Assembly: GCA_902777325.1 (NCBI GenBank)
Contig: CACYTH010000011.1
Coordinates: 1 to 62,896, forward strand
Length of the DNA: 62,896 bases
DNA from: an uncultured Coriobacteriaceae bacterium
GTDB taxonomy: Bacteria > Actinomycetota > Coriobacteriia > Coriobacteriales > Atopobiaceae
Reading direction: 5' to 3'
Below the pieces are notes generated by a model that was given only the letters and a program-made list of their open reading frames with translations, did not search any database and was not told the DNA's origin. Made by a program: the position numbers and the translations under genes. This document shows positions 34,758 to 43,232 of this stretch, one piece after another (position 1 is the stretch's first letter; the number at the start of each line of letters is the position of its first letter).

Positions 34758-36209
34758 ATGACTGAGCTCGCTTCCGCCTTCCGTGCCTGGATCCTATCCC
34801 GTGCAACCATGCTGTCCCACGCGATCGAGGGCTGCATCGTGGAGTCGCCCGATGACGAGCACGTGCGTATCGTCACCAGCAAGGCTACGGCTAACGTCAA
34901 CTTCTACGAGCTCGACCCCGGCGCGCCCGAGATCGTGGAGCTCAACATCATCCCGGCAGACGACCCGGACAACCCCGCGTTCTTCCTGCACTTTGAGATG
35001 GACGACCTCGACCACGCAAAGGAGCTCTTCGACGACCTGACCGAGGCCCTCGCGCGAGCTTCCGCCTCCACGGTCACGCACATCCTGCTTTCCTGTACCT
35101 CAGGCCTGACCACAAGTTTCTTTGCCAGAAAGCTCACGGAGGTGGCGGCGACCCTCTCGCTCGACTTCGAGTTCGAGGCAAAGCCCATCGAGCAGGCCCT
35201 GCGCGACGCGGGCGACTACACGGCCGTCATGCTGGCCCCGCAGGTGCACATGCGCCGCGACGAGATGGTCGCCCGCCATCCGGACCTCGTGGTCTTCGAG
35301 ATCCCGGGCGCCGTGTTCGGCAGCTACGACGCGGGAATGGCGCTGCGAATGCTCCTCAACGCCATGAGCGAGAACGCCTTGGCAGCGCGCCTCGAGCAGG
35401 CGGACACGCGCATCGTGCGAAAGCTCGACAGCGACAAGCGCATTCTCGTCATCAGCTCCGTCTTCGGCCGGAAGGACTCCCTCTATAGCTACCGCATCTA
35501 CGACCACGGCGAGATTGTGCTCAATGGGCAGGTGGAGAAGCCCGGGCGCAGCTACTGCGACATCAAGGACGTGCTCGCAACGGTGCGCATGCAGGGCGTC
35601 TGCGTCAGCGAGCTTGACGCCATAGGTCTTGCGGTGCCGGGCATCGTGGAGGGAAGCACCGTCCGCATGGTGAGCATCGACATCGGCATGCCCGACTTTG
35701 CGCGGATGTCCGAGCGGCTGGGCGTGCCCATCTTTGTCGAGAACAACGCCAACGCGGCGGCTGCAGGCTGCTACGTGAGCCAGGACAAGTACGAGAGCAT
35801 CCTGCTGCAGCGCCAGCCCACCGGCTTTGCCGTCGGAGGGCAGGGGCTTATCGTGGATGGGCACCTTGTGCGCGGCAACCATGGCCTCGCTGGCGAGCTC
35901 GCCTACGTCATGCGCATGCTCGGCCTTGTGGACAAGGCCCTCAAGATGGCGTGGACGAGCGAGGGCATGTGCAAGGTGGTGGCAGCTGAGCTGATGTGCT
36001 CCATCTGCACAACGTCGCCCGAGGCCATTTACGTGGCCGTGGACCAGCTGCCCGAGATGGACGAGCTTTCCGCTGAGCTGGCAAGGCATATGCCCGAGGA
36101 CATGGTGCCCGAGCTCATCCACGTGTGCGACTACCACGAGCGCGTGCTGGTTGGGTCGTATGCGCTCTGCTTGGATGCGCTGCGTCGCGCGGAGGTCGCG
36201 GAGGCCTAA
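34758..36209 (+). CDS. fusion of a PTS EIIB (Lac/Cel-type)-like domain and a ROK family domain
   Basis: A 483-residue protein; ATG 34758 with GAGAAAGG upstream. Residues ~105-205 read I-L-L-S-C-T-S-G-L-T-T-S-F-F-A-R-K-L, then V-M-L-A-P-Q-V, like the phospho-cysteine loop of lactose/cellobiose EIIB. Residues ~235-480 are ROK-like: I-G-L-A-V-P-G-I-V, E-N-N-A-N-A-A-A-A-G and G-N-H-G-L-A-G-E-L-A-Y-V. The C-x-C-G-x-x-G-C zinc motif of most ROK proteins is missing, as is the N-terminal helix-turn-helix of ROK repressors. The first ~100 residues are unassigned. Phosphorylation-controlled sugar sensing or kinase activity is an inference. Two phosphoglucose isomerases and a ManA-like gene follow. Confidence 0.75.
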   Translation: MTELASAFRAWILSRATMLSHAIEGCIVESPDDEHVRIVTSKATANVNFYELDPGAPEIVELNIIPADDPDNPAFFLHFEMDDLDHAKELFDDLTEALARASASTVTHILLSCTSGLTTSFFARKLTEVAATLSLDFEFEAKPIEQALRDAGDYTAVMLAPQVHMRRDEMVARHPDLVVFEIPGAVFGSYDAGMALRMLLNAMSENALAARLEQADTRIVRKLDSDKRILVISSVFGRKDSLYSYRIYDHGEIVLNGQVEKPGRSYCDIKDVLATVRMQGVCVSELDAIGLAVPGIVEGSTVRMVSIDIGMPDFARMSERLGVPIFVENNANAAAAGCYVSQDKYESILLQRQPTGFAVGGQGLIVDGHLVRGNHGLAGELAYVMRMLGLVDKALKMAWTSEGMCKVVAAELMCSICTTSPEAIYVAVDQLPEMDELSAELARHMPEDMVPELIHVCDYHERVLVGSYALCLDALRRAEVAEA

Positions 36210-36228
36210 CGGAATGCTGCGACCGGCG

Positions 36229-36352
36229 TGGGGCGAGGGTGGGGCTGGGACGTGGGACAGGGGACGTGCCTGGTGTCCCACTTTGACTTGATCAAAGTGG
36301 GACACCAGGCACGTCCCCTGTCCCACCCCGTCCCAGCCCCACCCTCGCCCCA
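36229..36352. repeat. ~124-bp inverted repeat of the TGGGACAGGGGACG family
   Basis: An outer arm TGGGGCGAGGGTGGGGCTGG and an inner arm with the family core TGGGACAGGGGACGTGCC, both mirrored on the right side; the centre is CTTTGA-CT-TGATCAAAG. A 3-4 base asymmetry separates inner and outer parts. It lies between two co-directional genes (EIIB-ROK and isomerase 1). Confidence 0.92.
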
Positions 36353-36454
36353 CCCTCGCCCCATGGCCCTCGACCTGAAGTGGAACTTCTCTCACCAGTC
36401 CTGCGTTTGGGCGTAGGATGTGACTAGTCCTAGAACAATTGATGGGAACACGTC

Positions 36455-37231
36455 ATGTCCTTCGACCCCGGCTTCGACATCACCGCCACCTACGACCCCT
36501 TGGGCTTCTCCTTTGGGCCTGGCGTCTTTGGCCCCGAGCCCGAGCTGCGTACGCTCGACGCCATCCGCGCCTCGCTCAGGGACCCCTCCTGCCAAGGCCC
36601 CGAGGTGGTCTATGCCATCTGCATGGACGTCGGCCGCGGCGAGGACCTGTCCGCCATGGTTGCGCGCGACCTGCTCTTTGGCGTGGTCACCTACTCCAAG
36701 GGCCTGCTCGGAAAAGAGCCCGTACGCAGTCAGGGCCACATCCATGCCGTATCGCCGTCGTGCGGAGCGTCTACCTGCGAGGTCTACGAGATCTGGAGCG
36801 GCGCGGCCTACATCTACATGCAGGAGAGCGCAAAGGATAAGCCCGGCCGCTGCTTTGCGGTCTACGCCGAGCCAGGGGACGTGGTCATCGTGCCGCCTGG
36901 CTGGGCCCATGCGACCATCGTGGGCGACGTGACGCAGAACCTCACCTTTGGCGCCTGGTGCGTGCGCGACTACGGCTTCGACTACGACGACGTGCGCGCC
37001 CATGGGGGCATCGCGTGGTTCCCACAGGTGGAGGACGGCAAGACCACATGGGCAGCCAACCCCGCCTACGAGCCCACAGAGCTCGACATCCGCCGTCCAC
37101 GCGCCTACGAGGAGTTTGGCCTTAAGCCAGGCATATCCATCTACCAGCAGTTTGTCGAGAACCCCGACCTCTTTCTGTTTGTGTCCAAGCCCCAGACGGC
37201 CCAAGACCTCTGGCAGGGCTTCGAGCCTTAG
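36455..37231 (+). CDS. cupin-type glucose-6-phosphate isomerase (1)
   Basis: A 258-residue protein. Q-G-H-I-H-A-V, a Glu (C-E-V-Y-E-I-W-S-G-A-A-Y-I) and a later P-P-G-W-A-H-A-T form the metal-binding cupin site of the archaeal-type phosphoglucose isomerase family (PF06560). The reaction is glucose-6-phosphate to fructose-6-phosphate with Fe or Mn. The gene starts at ATG 36455 without a perfect ribosome site (GGGAAC). It is longer than the classical ~190-residue enzyme because of an N-terminal extension. The next gene encodes a second, shorter member; one could have a different sugar phosphate as substrate. Confidence 0.78.
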   Translation: MSFDPGFDITATYDPLGFSFGPGVFGPEPELRTLDAIRASLRDPSCQGPEVVYAICMDVGRGEDLSAMVARDLLFGVVTYSKGLLGKEPVRSQGHIHAVSPSCGASTCEVYEIWSGAAYIYMQESAKDKPGRCFAVYAEPGDVVIVPPGWAHATIVGDVTQNLTFGAWCVRDYGFDYDDVRAHGGIAWFPQVEDGKTTWAANPAYEPTELDIRRPRAYEEFGLKPGISIYQQFVENPDLFLFVSKPQTAQDLWQGFEP

Positions 37232-37260
37232 CCCCGCCTGCCCACCTCAAGGAGAAGACC

Positions 37261-37806
37261 ATGAACGTACTGGATCCGGCCGTTGTCCACCACCTGATGG
37301 AGGGTGTGCCGGAGGGTGCCGGCGTCACGCGCGCCGTCAAGCGCTACCACGAGGTGGCCTCGCTCTACGAGAGCCCCCGCGACGACGACCCCGTGGTGTA
37401 CGAGGTCTACACCCATGACGTGGGGCCCAAGACCAAGGGCAACCTGCTCTGGGGACTCACGGTCATGAAGCCGGTCGACTCCCACGGCGAGTGCAACATG
37501 ACGCGCGGGCACTTCCACGAGGACCGCGACTGCACCGAGTACTACTTCTGCCTGCGCGGGGAGGGCCTGCTCCTGCTCATGGACGAGAGTGGCGAGACGT
37601 GGGCGGAGCGCATGTGCGAGGGGTCGCTCCATCACATTGACGGGCATGTGGCGCACCGCTGCGTGAACACCTCGGCGACCGAGGAGCTGTGGGTGGGAGC
37701 CTGCTGGCCCACCGTGTCTGGGCATGACTACGCCGCCATCGAGCGGCGCGAGTTTGGATACCGCGTCAAGCGGGCGGGCGACGAGATCGTCTTCGAGAAG
37801 CGCTAG
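37261..37806 (+). CDS. cupin-type glucose-6-phosphate isomerase (2)
   Basis: A 181-residue protein, close to the length of archaeal PGIs. It carries M-T-R-G-H-F-H-E-D-R-D-C-T-E-Y-Y-F-C-L-R-G-E-G, the canonical H-x-H...E metal motif, and H-I-D-G-H-V-A-H-R-C for the third histidine. A-A-G-G site AAGGAG precedes ATG 37261. Compared with isomerase 1 it keeps the G-x-H-F-H version of the motif, so it is the better candidate for authentic phosphoglucose isomerase. It lies 29 bases after isomerase 1 and 9 before the ManA-like gene, clearly one operon. Confidence 0.82.
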   Translation: MNVLDPAVVHHLMEGVPEGAGVTRAVKRYHEVASLYESPRDDDPVVYEVYTHDVGPKTKGNLLWGLTVMKPVDSHGECNMTRGHFHEDRDCTEYYFCLRGEGLLLLMDESGETWAERMCEGSLHHIDGHVAHRCVNTSATEELWVGACWPTVSGHDYAAIERREFGYRVKRAGDEIVFEKR

Positions 37807-37815
37807 GAGGCCACG

Positions 37816-39540
37816 ATGGGCAACTACGACAAGTGCCCCGAGACGCGCGTGACCGGCCATGATGGCGATGCCTGGGCGGGCGCGGAGGCCGTGGCGGCCA
37901 AGCTCGCGGAGCTCTCCCTACTGGGCGACCATACGCTGGTGGTCGAGTGCTACCCAGGTGTCGAGGGCGAGGTGCTCGACCTCGTGCGTGCGGCCTTCAG
38001 GCCCGACACGGTGATTCTCTCGGATGATGTCTTCTACGACGGCGACGAGCTCGCCTCCCGCATGCAGGCCCATCTCACCGACGACCGCGTGCGCGGCGTG
38101 ATGTACTACGGCAGGCTCGAGGACTTCGTCGACCCGGCGGCACTTGAGGCGGCAAAGGCCCAGCTGCCAGGGCATGGCCGCACGCTCGTCTATGGCGTGG
38201 GGGCGGGACTTGTGGCCGCGGGGGACACGCTGGTGTACTGCGACCTCGCCCGCTGGGAGATCGAGCTGCGCTACCGGCGCGGCATGCCCAGCTTCCGCGC
38301 GCACAACGAGGGCGAGGACGCGCTCCGCAAGATCAAGCGCGGCTACTTTGTGGAGTGGCGCGTCGCCGACAAGCGCAAGATGGAGGTCTTCGATCGTGTC
38401 GATTACTTCCTCGATTCCAACGTGGCGGGTACTCCCAAGCTGGCGACCGGTGCTGCCGTGCGCGACGGCCTGGCACAAGTCGCCCGCGGGCCCTTCCGGC
38501 TGGTGCCGTACTTTGACCCGGGCGTCTGGGGCGGCCAGTGGATGAAGGACGTTTGCGGGCTCGACCCTGCGGCCGACAACTACGCGTGGTCCTTTGACGG
38601 CGTCCCCGAGGAGAACAGCCTCTACCTGCGCATTGGCGGCGTGCGCATGGAGGTGCCGGCGCAGGACCTGGTGCTCTGGCGGCCCGTCGAGCTTCTCGGC
38701 ATGCCCGTGTACTGCCGCTTTGGGGCGGAGTACCCCATCCGCTTCGACTTTCTCGACACCATCGGCGGCCAGAACCTGAGTCTGCAGGTCCACCCCATGA
38801 CCGAGTTCATCCGTAGCCGCTATGGCATGACCTACACGCAGGACGAGAGCTACTACGTCCTGGATGCCGTGGAGGGCGGCGGCGTCTTTCTCGGCCTCAA
38901 GGACGGGATTGATCGCGAGGCCTTCGAGCGCGACCTGCGGCTTGCGCAGGAGGACGGCCCGAGCTTCCCGGCCGAGAAGTACGTCAACCTCTTTGCGGCC
39001 AAGAAGCACGACCACTTTCTCATCCCGGCGGGCACGCTGCACTGCTCGGCGGCGGGGACTATGGTGCTCGAGATTTCGGCCACGCCGTACAACTTCACCT
39101 TCAAGATGTGGGACTGGGACCGGCTGGGCCTGGACGGGCTGCCGCGGCCCATCCACATCGACGAGGGGCTTGCCAACATCCAGTGGGACCGCACGACCGA
39201 CTGGGTGCGCGAGAACCTGGTGAACGCCCTCGAGGTCGTCCATGACGGGGACGACTACCTTGAGGAGCACACCGGCCTGCACGAGCTGGAGTTTATCGAG
39301 ACGCGGCGCTTTACCTCGCGCGATGTGACGGAGCACGACGCGACGGATGGCTTCAACATGCTCAATCTGGTGGACGGCGGCTCGGCCGTGGTGGAGAGCC
39401 CGACGGGTGCCTTCGAGCCGTTTGTGGTGCACTATGCCGAGACCTTCGTCGTTCCCGCGGCGGCCGGACGCTACACCGTGCGCCCCGAGCGCGAGGGTGA
39501 GCAGATCATGTTCGTCAAGGCATACGTGCGCCAGCGCTAG
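37816..39540 (+). CDS. ManA-like (class I mannose-6-phosphate isomerase) protein with N-terminal extension
   Basis: A 574-residue protein; ATG 37816 after GGAGG. Residues ~1-210 contain a P-loop-like fold without a clear Walker motif (V-E-C-Y-P-G-V-E-G-E-V). Residues ~225-574 match type I phosphomannose isomerase: G-G-Q-N-L-S-L-Q-V-H-P, E-S-Y-Y-V-L-D-A, and D-H-F-L-I-P-A-G-T-L-H-C-S-A-A-G-T-M-V-L-E-I-S, which supplies the zinc ligands. Such ~580-residue 'class I mannose-6-phosphate isomerases' with an extra N-terminal domain are found in Firmicutes and Actinobacteria; the added domain's role is unknown. It interconverts mannose-6-P and fructose-6-P or a related substrate. Confidence 0.8.
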   Translation: MGNYDKCPETRVTGHDGDAWAGAEAVAAKLAELSLLGDHTLVVECYPGVEGEVLDLVRAAFRPDTVILSDDVFYDGDELASRMQAHLTDDRVRGVMYYGRLEDFVDPAALEAAKAQLPGHGRTLVYGVGAGLVAAGDTLVYCDLARWEIELRYRRGMPSFRAHNEGEDALRKIKRGYFVEWRVADKRKMEVFDRVDYFLDSNVAGTPKLATGAAVRDGLAQVARGPFRLVPYFDPGVWGGQWMKDVCGLDPAADNYAWSFDGVPEENSLYLRIGGVRMEVPAQDLVLWRPVELLGMPVYCRFGAEYPIRFDFLDTIGGQNLSLQVHPMTEFIRSRYGMTYTQDESYYVLDAVEGGGVFLGLKDGIDREAFERDLRLAQEDGPSFPAEKYVNLFAAKKHDHFLIPAGTLHCSAAGTMVLEISATPYNFTFKMWDWDRLGLDGLPRPIHIDEGLANIQWDRTTDWVRENLVNALEVVHDGDDYLEEHTGLHELEFIETRRFTSRDVTEHDATDGFNMLNLVDGGSAVVESPTGAFEPFVVHYAETFVVPAAAGRYTVRPEREGEQIMFVKAYVRQR

Positions 39541-39595
39541 AGGTATCGGGTGCGGGGCTGGGACAGGGGACTGGGACTGGGACAGGGGACGTGCC

Positions 39596-39715
39596 TGGGA
39601 CAGGGGACGTGCCTGGTGTCCCACTGTGGCAAGACCGGGGTGGGACACCAGGCACGTCCCCTGTCCCACTGCGGCAAGACCGAGGTGGGACACCAGGCAC
39701 GTCCCCTGTCCCACC
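39596..39715. repeat. compound inverted repeat of the TGGGACAGGGGACG family
   Basis: A full inverted unit at 39596-39668 (arms ending GGTGTCCCAC/GTGGGACACC, loop about TGTGGCAAGACCGGG) is followed by an extra right half at 39669-39715 with its own GCGGCAAGACCGAG spacer. Additional GGGACAGGGGAC left halves occur at 39560-39595. It lies between the convergent ManA-like and LysR genes. Confidence 0.9.
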
Positions 39716-39782
39716 CCGCCTGCCCCGCCACGGTCCCACCGTCCCACGCCACCGGTCCCGCACCGCCGCGAATGGCCGGACT

Positions 39783-40682
39783 CTAGAGACCTTCCTCGTT
39801 CTCGAACATGCCCGCCAGGATGTCGGCAAACTCCTCGATGAGGTTGTTGCTGCGGTCCTTGGGCCAATAGCAGTAGTACTCGCTCTTGAGCTGCCCACCC
39901 TGTCCCACGAGCGGAATGCGCCGGATGGCGGATCCGCTGCGTCCGCCCTGCGAGCGCATCTCGATGGGCATGAAGCCGCGGTTGCCAGCCACCATCATGC
40001 GCCCCTCCTCGCGCGACCGCGCAAAGAGAAACTCGGAGCGGAAGCCCAGCACGTCACGGTAGTAGGTGCGCTCGACCTCCTCCTGGTCCTCGGAGGCGAT
40101 GAGGATGCAGGGCAGGTTGTTGAGCTCGGACACGGCGAGCACGTCCGCCCATGCGACGGGGGAGGCCTCGGAGACCTCCACGTAGCACCATCCGTCAAGG
40201 AGGTGGCGGTTGACGTATGCGTCGGAAAGGGCGCGGCGCCGGTCGGAGAAGAGCACGTCAACGTCGTGACGGCGGATGAGCTGGTAGAGCGTGTCGTGGC
40301 TGCCCGCCGTGGCGTGCACGGGGATGTGTGGGTGGCGCGCCGCGAAGGCGGTCACGGCCGCCTGCACCTCCCAGCCCTCGTAGCGGTTGAGGTATCCCAC
40401 CGCAAGCGTAGTGGCCCAGCCGTTGGCCACGCCCTCCGCCTCAAAGCGCAGGTCCTCAAGCTGGGAGAGGAGCGCGGAGGCCTTCCGCGCAAAGAGCTCG
40501 CCTGCCGGAGTCACGGTAAAGCTGCGTCCCCGCCTGTGCAAGAGCTCGTAGCCAAGCTCTGCCTCCAGGGCCTTTACCTGCTGCGACACGGCCGACTGGG
40601 AGATGAGGCAGCGCTCGGCGGCACGGGTGAACGAGCCTGTCTCCACGACGGCGCAGAGGTATTGGATCTGTCGCAGCTCCAT
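39783..40682 (-). CDS. LysR family transcriptional regulator
   Basis: A 299-residue protein of standard length. The N-terminal winged helix (Y-L-C-A-V-V-E-T-G-S-F-T-R-A-A-E, then S-Q-S-A-V-S-Q-Q-V-K-A-L-E) is followed by the two-lobed effector domain. It is divergent from the flavodoxin/CMD/aldo-keto reductase operon starting at 40804, with 121 bases between the starts, the usual LysR arrangement for control of the neighbour. The intergenic region is AT-rich (TAATGCTAAATGCAATC), where the operator should lie. The effector is unknown; oxidants or quinones are plausible from context. Confidence 0.93.
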   Translation of the reverse strand: MELRQIQYLCAVVETGSFTRAAERCLISQSAVSQQVKALEAELGYELLHRRGRSFTVTPAGELFARKASALLSQLEDLRFEAEGVANGWATTLAVGYLNRYEGWEVQAAVTAFAARHPHIPVHATAGSHDTLYQLIRRHDVDVLFSDRRRALSDAYVNRHLLDGWCYVEVSEASPVAWADVLAVSELNNLPCILIASEDQEEVERTYYRDVLGFRSEFLFARSREEGRMMVAGNRGFMPIEMRSQGGRSGSAIRRIPLVGQGGQLKSEYYCYWPKDRSNNLIEEFADILAGMFENEEGL

Positions 40683-40803
40683 GGTCGGTCTCCTTCAAAC
40701 GATAAGAACAACTAATGCTAAATGCAATCAAATGAAATTGTACATCAGAAAACGAGAAGATAGGATGATGCCAACGAACAGACCAACCGAAAGGAACCCC
40801 AGC

Positions 40804-41322
40804 ATGTCAACGCTCGTCGCCTACTACTCCCGCGCCGGCCAGAACTACGGCAACGGCGGCATCATCGACCTGCCCAAGGGCAACACCGAGATCCTCGCCG
40901 AGGCCATCGCCGCCGACCTGGGCGCCCAGCTCTTCAAGGTCGAGACCGTCGACCCCTATCCGACCGACTACTACGCCACCACCGACCAGGCAAAGCGCGA
41001 GCTGCGCGAGCAGGCGCGTCCCGCCATCCAGGGGCCGCTGCCCAGCATGGAAGGCGTGGACAGCATCGTGCTCGGCTACCCCAACTGGTGGGGCACCATG
41101 CCCATGGCGGTCAAGACCTTCCTCGACGCACTTGACCTCGACGGCGTGACCATCGCGCCCCTGTGCACCAACGAGGGCAGCGGCCTGGGCGGCAGCGTGG
41201 GCGACCTTCGCCGCAGCTATCCTGCCGCGCACGTGGTCGACGGCCTCTCCATCCGCGGCACCGACTCCGCCCGCTCCACCGGCAAGGCCATCGCCTGGGC
41301 CCGCAAGGCCATCAAGGCCTAA
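40804..41322 (+). CDS. flavodoxin
   Basis: A 172-residue protein; ATG 40804 after AAAGGAAC. T-L-V-A-Y-Y-S-R-A-G-Q-N-Y provides the phosphate loop, then K-G-N-T-E-I-L-A-E-A-I follows. L-G-Y-P-N-W-W-G-T-M-P-M-A near residue 98 and C-T-N-E-G-S-G-L-G-G near 122 form the FMN sandwich. This is the 'flavodoxin_4' type found beside aldo/keto reductases in gut anaerobes. It is cytoplasmic, and probably the electron donor for the following reductases. It starts an operon opposite the LysR gene. A lipoprotein homologue with an export signal is encoded at 45076. Confidence 0.9.
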   Translation: MSTLVAYYSRAGQNYGNGGIIDLPKGNTEILAEAIAADLGAQLFKVETVDPYPTDYYATTDQAKRELREQARPAIQGPLPSMEGVDSIVLGYPNWWGTMPMAVKTFLDALDLDGVTIAPLCTNEGSGLGGSVGDLRRSYPAAHVVDGLSIRGTDSARSTGKAIAWARKAIKA

Positions 41323-41393
41323 CGCCCCATTGCACGGACGGCTGGTCCAACGCCCCGCCGATCCCACGTCATTACTCACGAGAGGAACCTCGC

Positions 41394-42173
41394 ATGTCCT
41401 ACACTGCACAGCTCACCGACGCCGCCCAGGCCTTCCACGAGCGCATGTTCCCCGGCTACGTCTCCGACTTCCTGCGTACCGACCCAGAGTTCATCGAGCG
41501 CTTCGACAACTTTGCCTTCGACGACGTGATCGCGGCAACGCCGCTGCTTGACGACCGCAAGCGCTTCCTCTGCTGGCTTGCCGCCTGCATCGGCTGCCAG
41601 GGCATCGACGAGTTCCGTGGCATGGTCAACGCCGCCCTCAACGTGGGCGTGGACCCCGCGGCCATCCAGGAGCTCGTGTACCAGGCGACCGCCTACCTGG
41701 GCATCGGCCGCACCTTCCCCTTCCTCAAGGCAAAGAACGAGATCTTCGAGGGACGTGGCATCGCGCTGCCCCTGGTCGAGCAGGCCACCACGACGCCTGA
41801 CGAGTCGAGCCGCCGCGAGGGTGGCGAGCGCGCGCAGGTTGCCGCCATCGGCGAGCAGATGCGTGGCTACTACGACAAGGGCAACCCCGACTACCCGCAG
41901 ATCGCCCACTGGCTCGTGGACAACTGCTTTGGCGACTACTACACCCGCGGCGGCCTGACCATCGCCGAGCGCGAGATGTGCACCTTCTGCTACATCGCGG
42001 CACAGGGCGGCTGCGAGGCCCAGCTGCGCGGCCACACCGCGGCCAACGTGCAGTGCGGCAACACGCGCGAGTTCCTCATCCAGGTGGTCAGCAACAACGT
42101 GCCCTTCATCGGCTATCCGCGCAGCCTCAACGCCATGGCGGTGGTCGAGGAGGTCACGGGCAAGCACGAGTAA
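41394..42173 (+). CDS. carboxymuconolactone decarboxylase (CMD) family protein, two-domain
   Basis: A 259-residue protein; ATG 41394 after GAGAGGAAC. The N-terminal CMD domain (residues ~20-110) and the C-terminal one (~150-250) are both visible. The second carries E-R-E-M-C-T-F-C-Y-I-A-A-Q-G-G-C-E-A-Q-L-R-G-H, where the C-x-x-C...H layout typical of AhpD-like redox proteins is altered to C-T-F-C. CMD proteins range from true decarboxylases to disulfide reductants. With flavodoxin upstream and aldo/keto reductases downstream, a redox role is more likely than aromatic catabolism. Confidence 0.87.
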   Translation: MSYTAQLTDAAQAFHERMFPGYVSDFLRTDPEFIERFDNFAFDDVIAATPLLDDRKRFLCWLAACIGCQGIDEFRGMVNAALNVGVDPAAIQELVYQATAYLGIGRTFPFLKAKNEIFEGRGIALPLVEQATTTPDESSRREGGERAQVAAIGEQMRGYYDKGNPDYPQIAHWLVDNCFGDYYTRGGLTIAEREMCTFCYIAAQGGCEAQLRGHTAANVQCGNTREFLIQVVSNNVPFIGYPRSLNAMAVVEEVTGKHE

Positions 42174-42206
42174 GGGCGCAATAGGCACAAGCGAAGGAGA
42201 TCGATC

Positions 42207-43175
42207 ATGGAGTACACGCGACTTGGAAATACCGGCCTCAACGTGAGCCGCATCTGCTTTGGCTGCATGTGGTTTGGCAAGCCCGGCAACGGCGGCATCG
42301 ACGTGCGCTTTGGCGAGGACGAGGCCCGCGAGGTCATCCGCTATGCCTGGGACCAGGGCATCAACTTCTTTGACACGGCAAACTACTACAGCCGCGGCGC
42401 CTCCGAGGAGGTCCTGGGCAAGATCATCGCCGAGATGGGCGTGCGCGACGACGCGGTGATCGCCACCAAGAGCTACTACCCCATGTACGAGGGCACCAAC
42501 GCCAAGGGCGTCACGCGCAAGACCCTCTTCCGCGAGGTGGACGCGAGCCTCAAGCGCCTCGGCACCGACTACATCGACCTCTACATCCCGCACCGCCTGG
42601 ACCACGACACCCCCATGGAGGAGCAGATGGAGGCCCTGAACGACCTCGTGCGCTCCGGCAAGGTGCTCTACATCGGCGCCAGCGCCATGTATGCCTGGCA
42701 GTTCTTGAAGATGAACATGATTGCCGAGAGCCACGGCTGGGCAAAGTTCGTCTCCATGCAGGACATGTACAACCTGGTCTACCGCGAGGAGGAGAAGGAG
42801 ATGCATCCGATGCTCCTCGACCAGGGCATCGCCTGCACCCCGTTCAGCTCGCTGGCGCACGGCGTGTTTGCCAAGAGGCCCGAGGACGAGCGCACCGACG
42901 GCGTGGCCAAGCTGCAGAACGAGTACGTGCTCAAGGGCGATGCCGAGATCATCCACCGCGTCTGGGAGCTGGCCGAGCGCTACGGCGTCTCCACCAGCAT
43001 TATCGCGCAGGCGTGGAACCTGGCCAAGCCCGTCGTCACGAGCCCGCTCATCGGCGCAAGCAAGACCAAGTACATCGATGACGCCATCGCCGCGCTCGAC
43101 CTCAAGCTCACGGCGGACGAGATGGCCTACCTCGAGGAGCCCTACGTTCCGCACGCGCAGTACGGCTTCAGGTAA
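42207..43175 (+). CDS. aldo/keto reductase
   Basis: A 322-residue TIM-barrel protein; ATG 42207 after GGAGAT. The family signature is F-F-D-T-A-N-Y-Y-S-R-G-A-S-E-E (catalytic Asp and Tyr), A-T-K-S-Y-Y (Lys) and D-L-Y-I-P-H-R-L-D (His). The C-terminus has S-P-L-I-G-A-S-K-T-K, the NADPH phosphate site. It reduces carbonyl compounds with NADPH; the substrate is unknown. It belongs to the YghZ/Kv-beta-like branch by its N-terminal Y-T-R-L-G-N-T-G-L-N-V-S. It is the third gene of the LysR-linked operon and the only aldo/keto reductase here without an iron-sulfur tail. Confidence 0.92.
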   Translation: MEYTRLGNTGLNVSRICFGCMWFGKPGNGGIDVRFGEDEAREVIRYAWDQGINFFDTANYYSRGASEEVLGKIIAEMGVRDDAVIATKSYYPMYEGTNAKGVTRKTLFREVDASLKRLGTDYIDLYIPHRLDHDTPMEEQMEALNDLVRSGKVLYIGASAMYAWQFLKMNMIAESHGWAKFVSMQDMYNLVYREEEKEMHPMLLDQGIACTPFSSLAHGVFAKRPEDERTDGVAKLQNEYVLKGDAEIIHRVWELAERYGVSTSIIAQAWNLAKPVVTSPLIGASKTKYIDDAIAALDLKLTADEMAYLEEPYVPHAQYGFR

Positions 43176-43232
43176 GAGAGCAAGAGACGGCGAGCGGGGA
43201 TCAGCCGTCTTCTTGGAGGAGGGGAGAGAGAA

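Noticed and set aside
37918..39867. A 649-codon minus-strand open frame opposite the ManA-like gene
   Set aside because: Same cause: third-position GC of the plus-strand gene keeps the opposite strand open. It even runs through the inverted repeat at 39596-39715.
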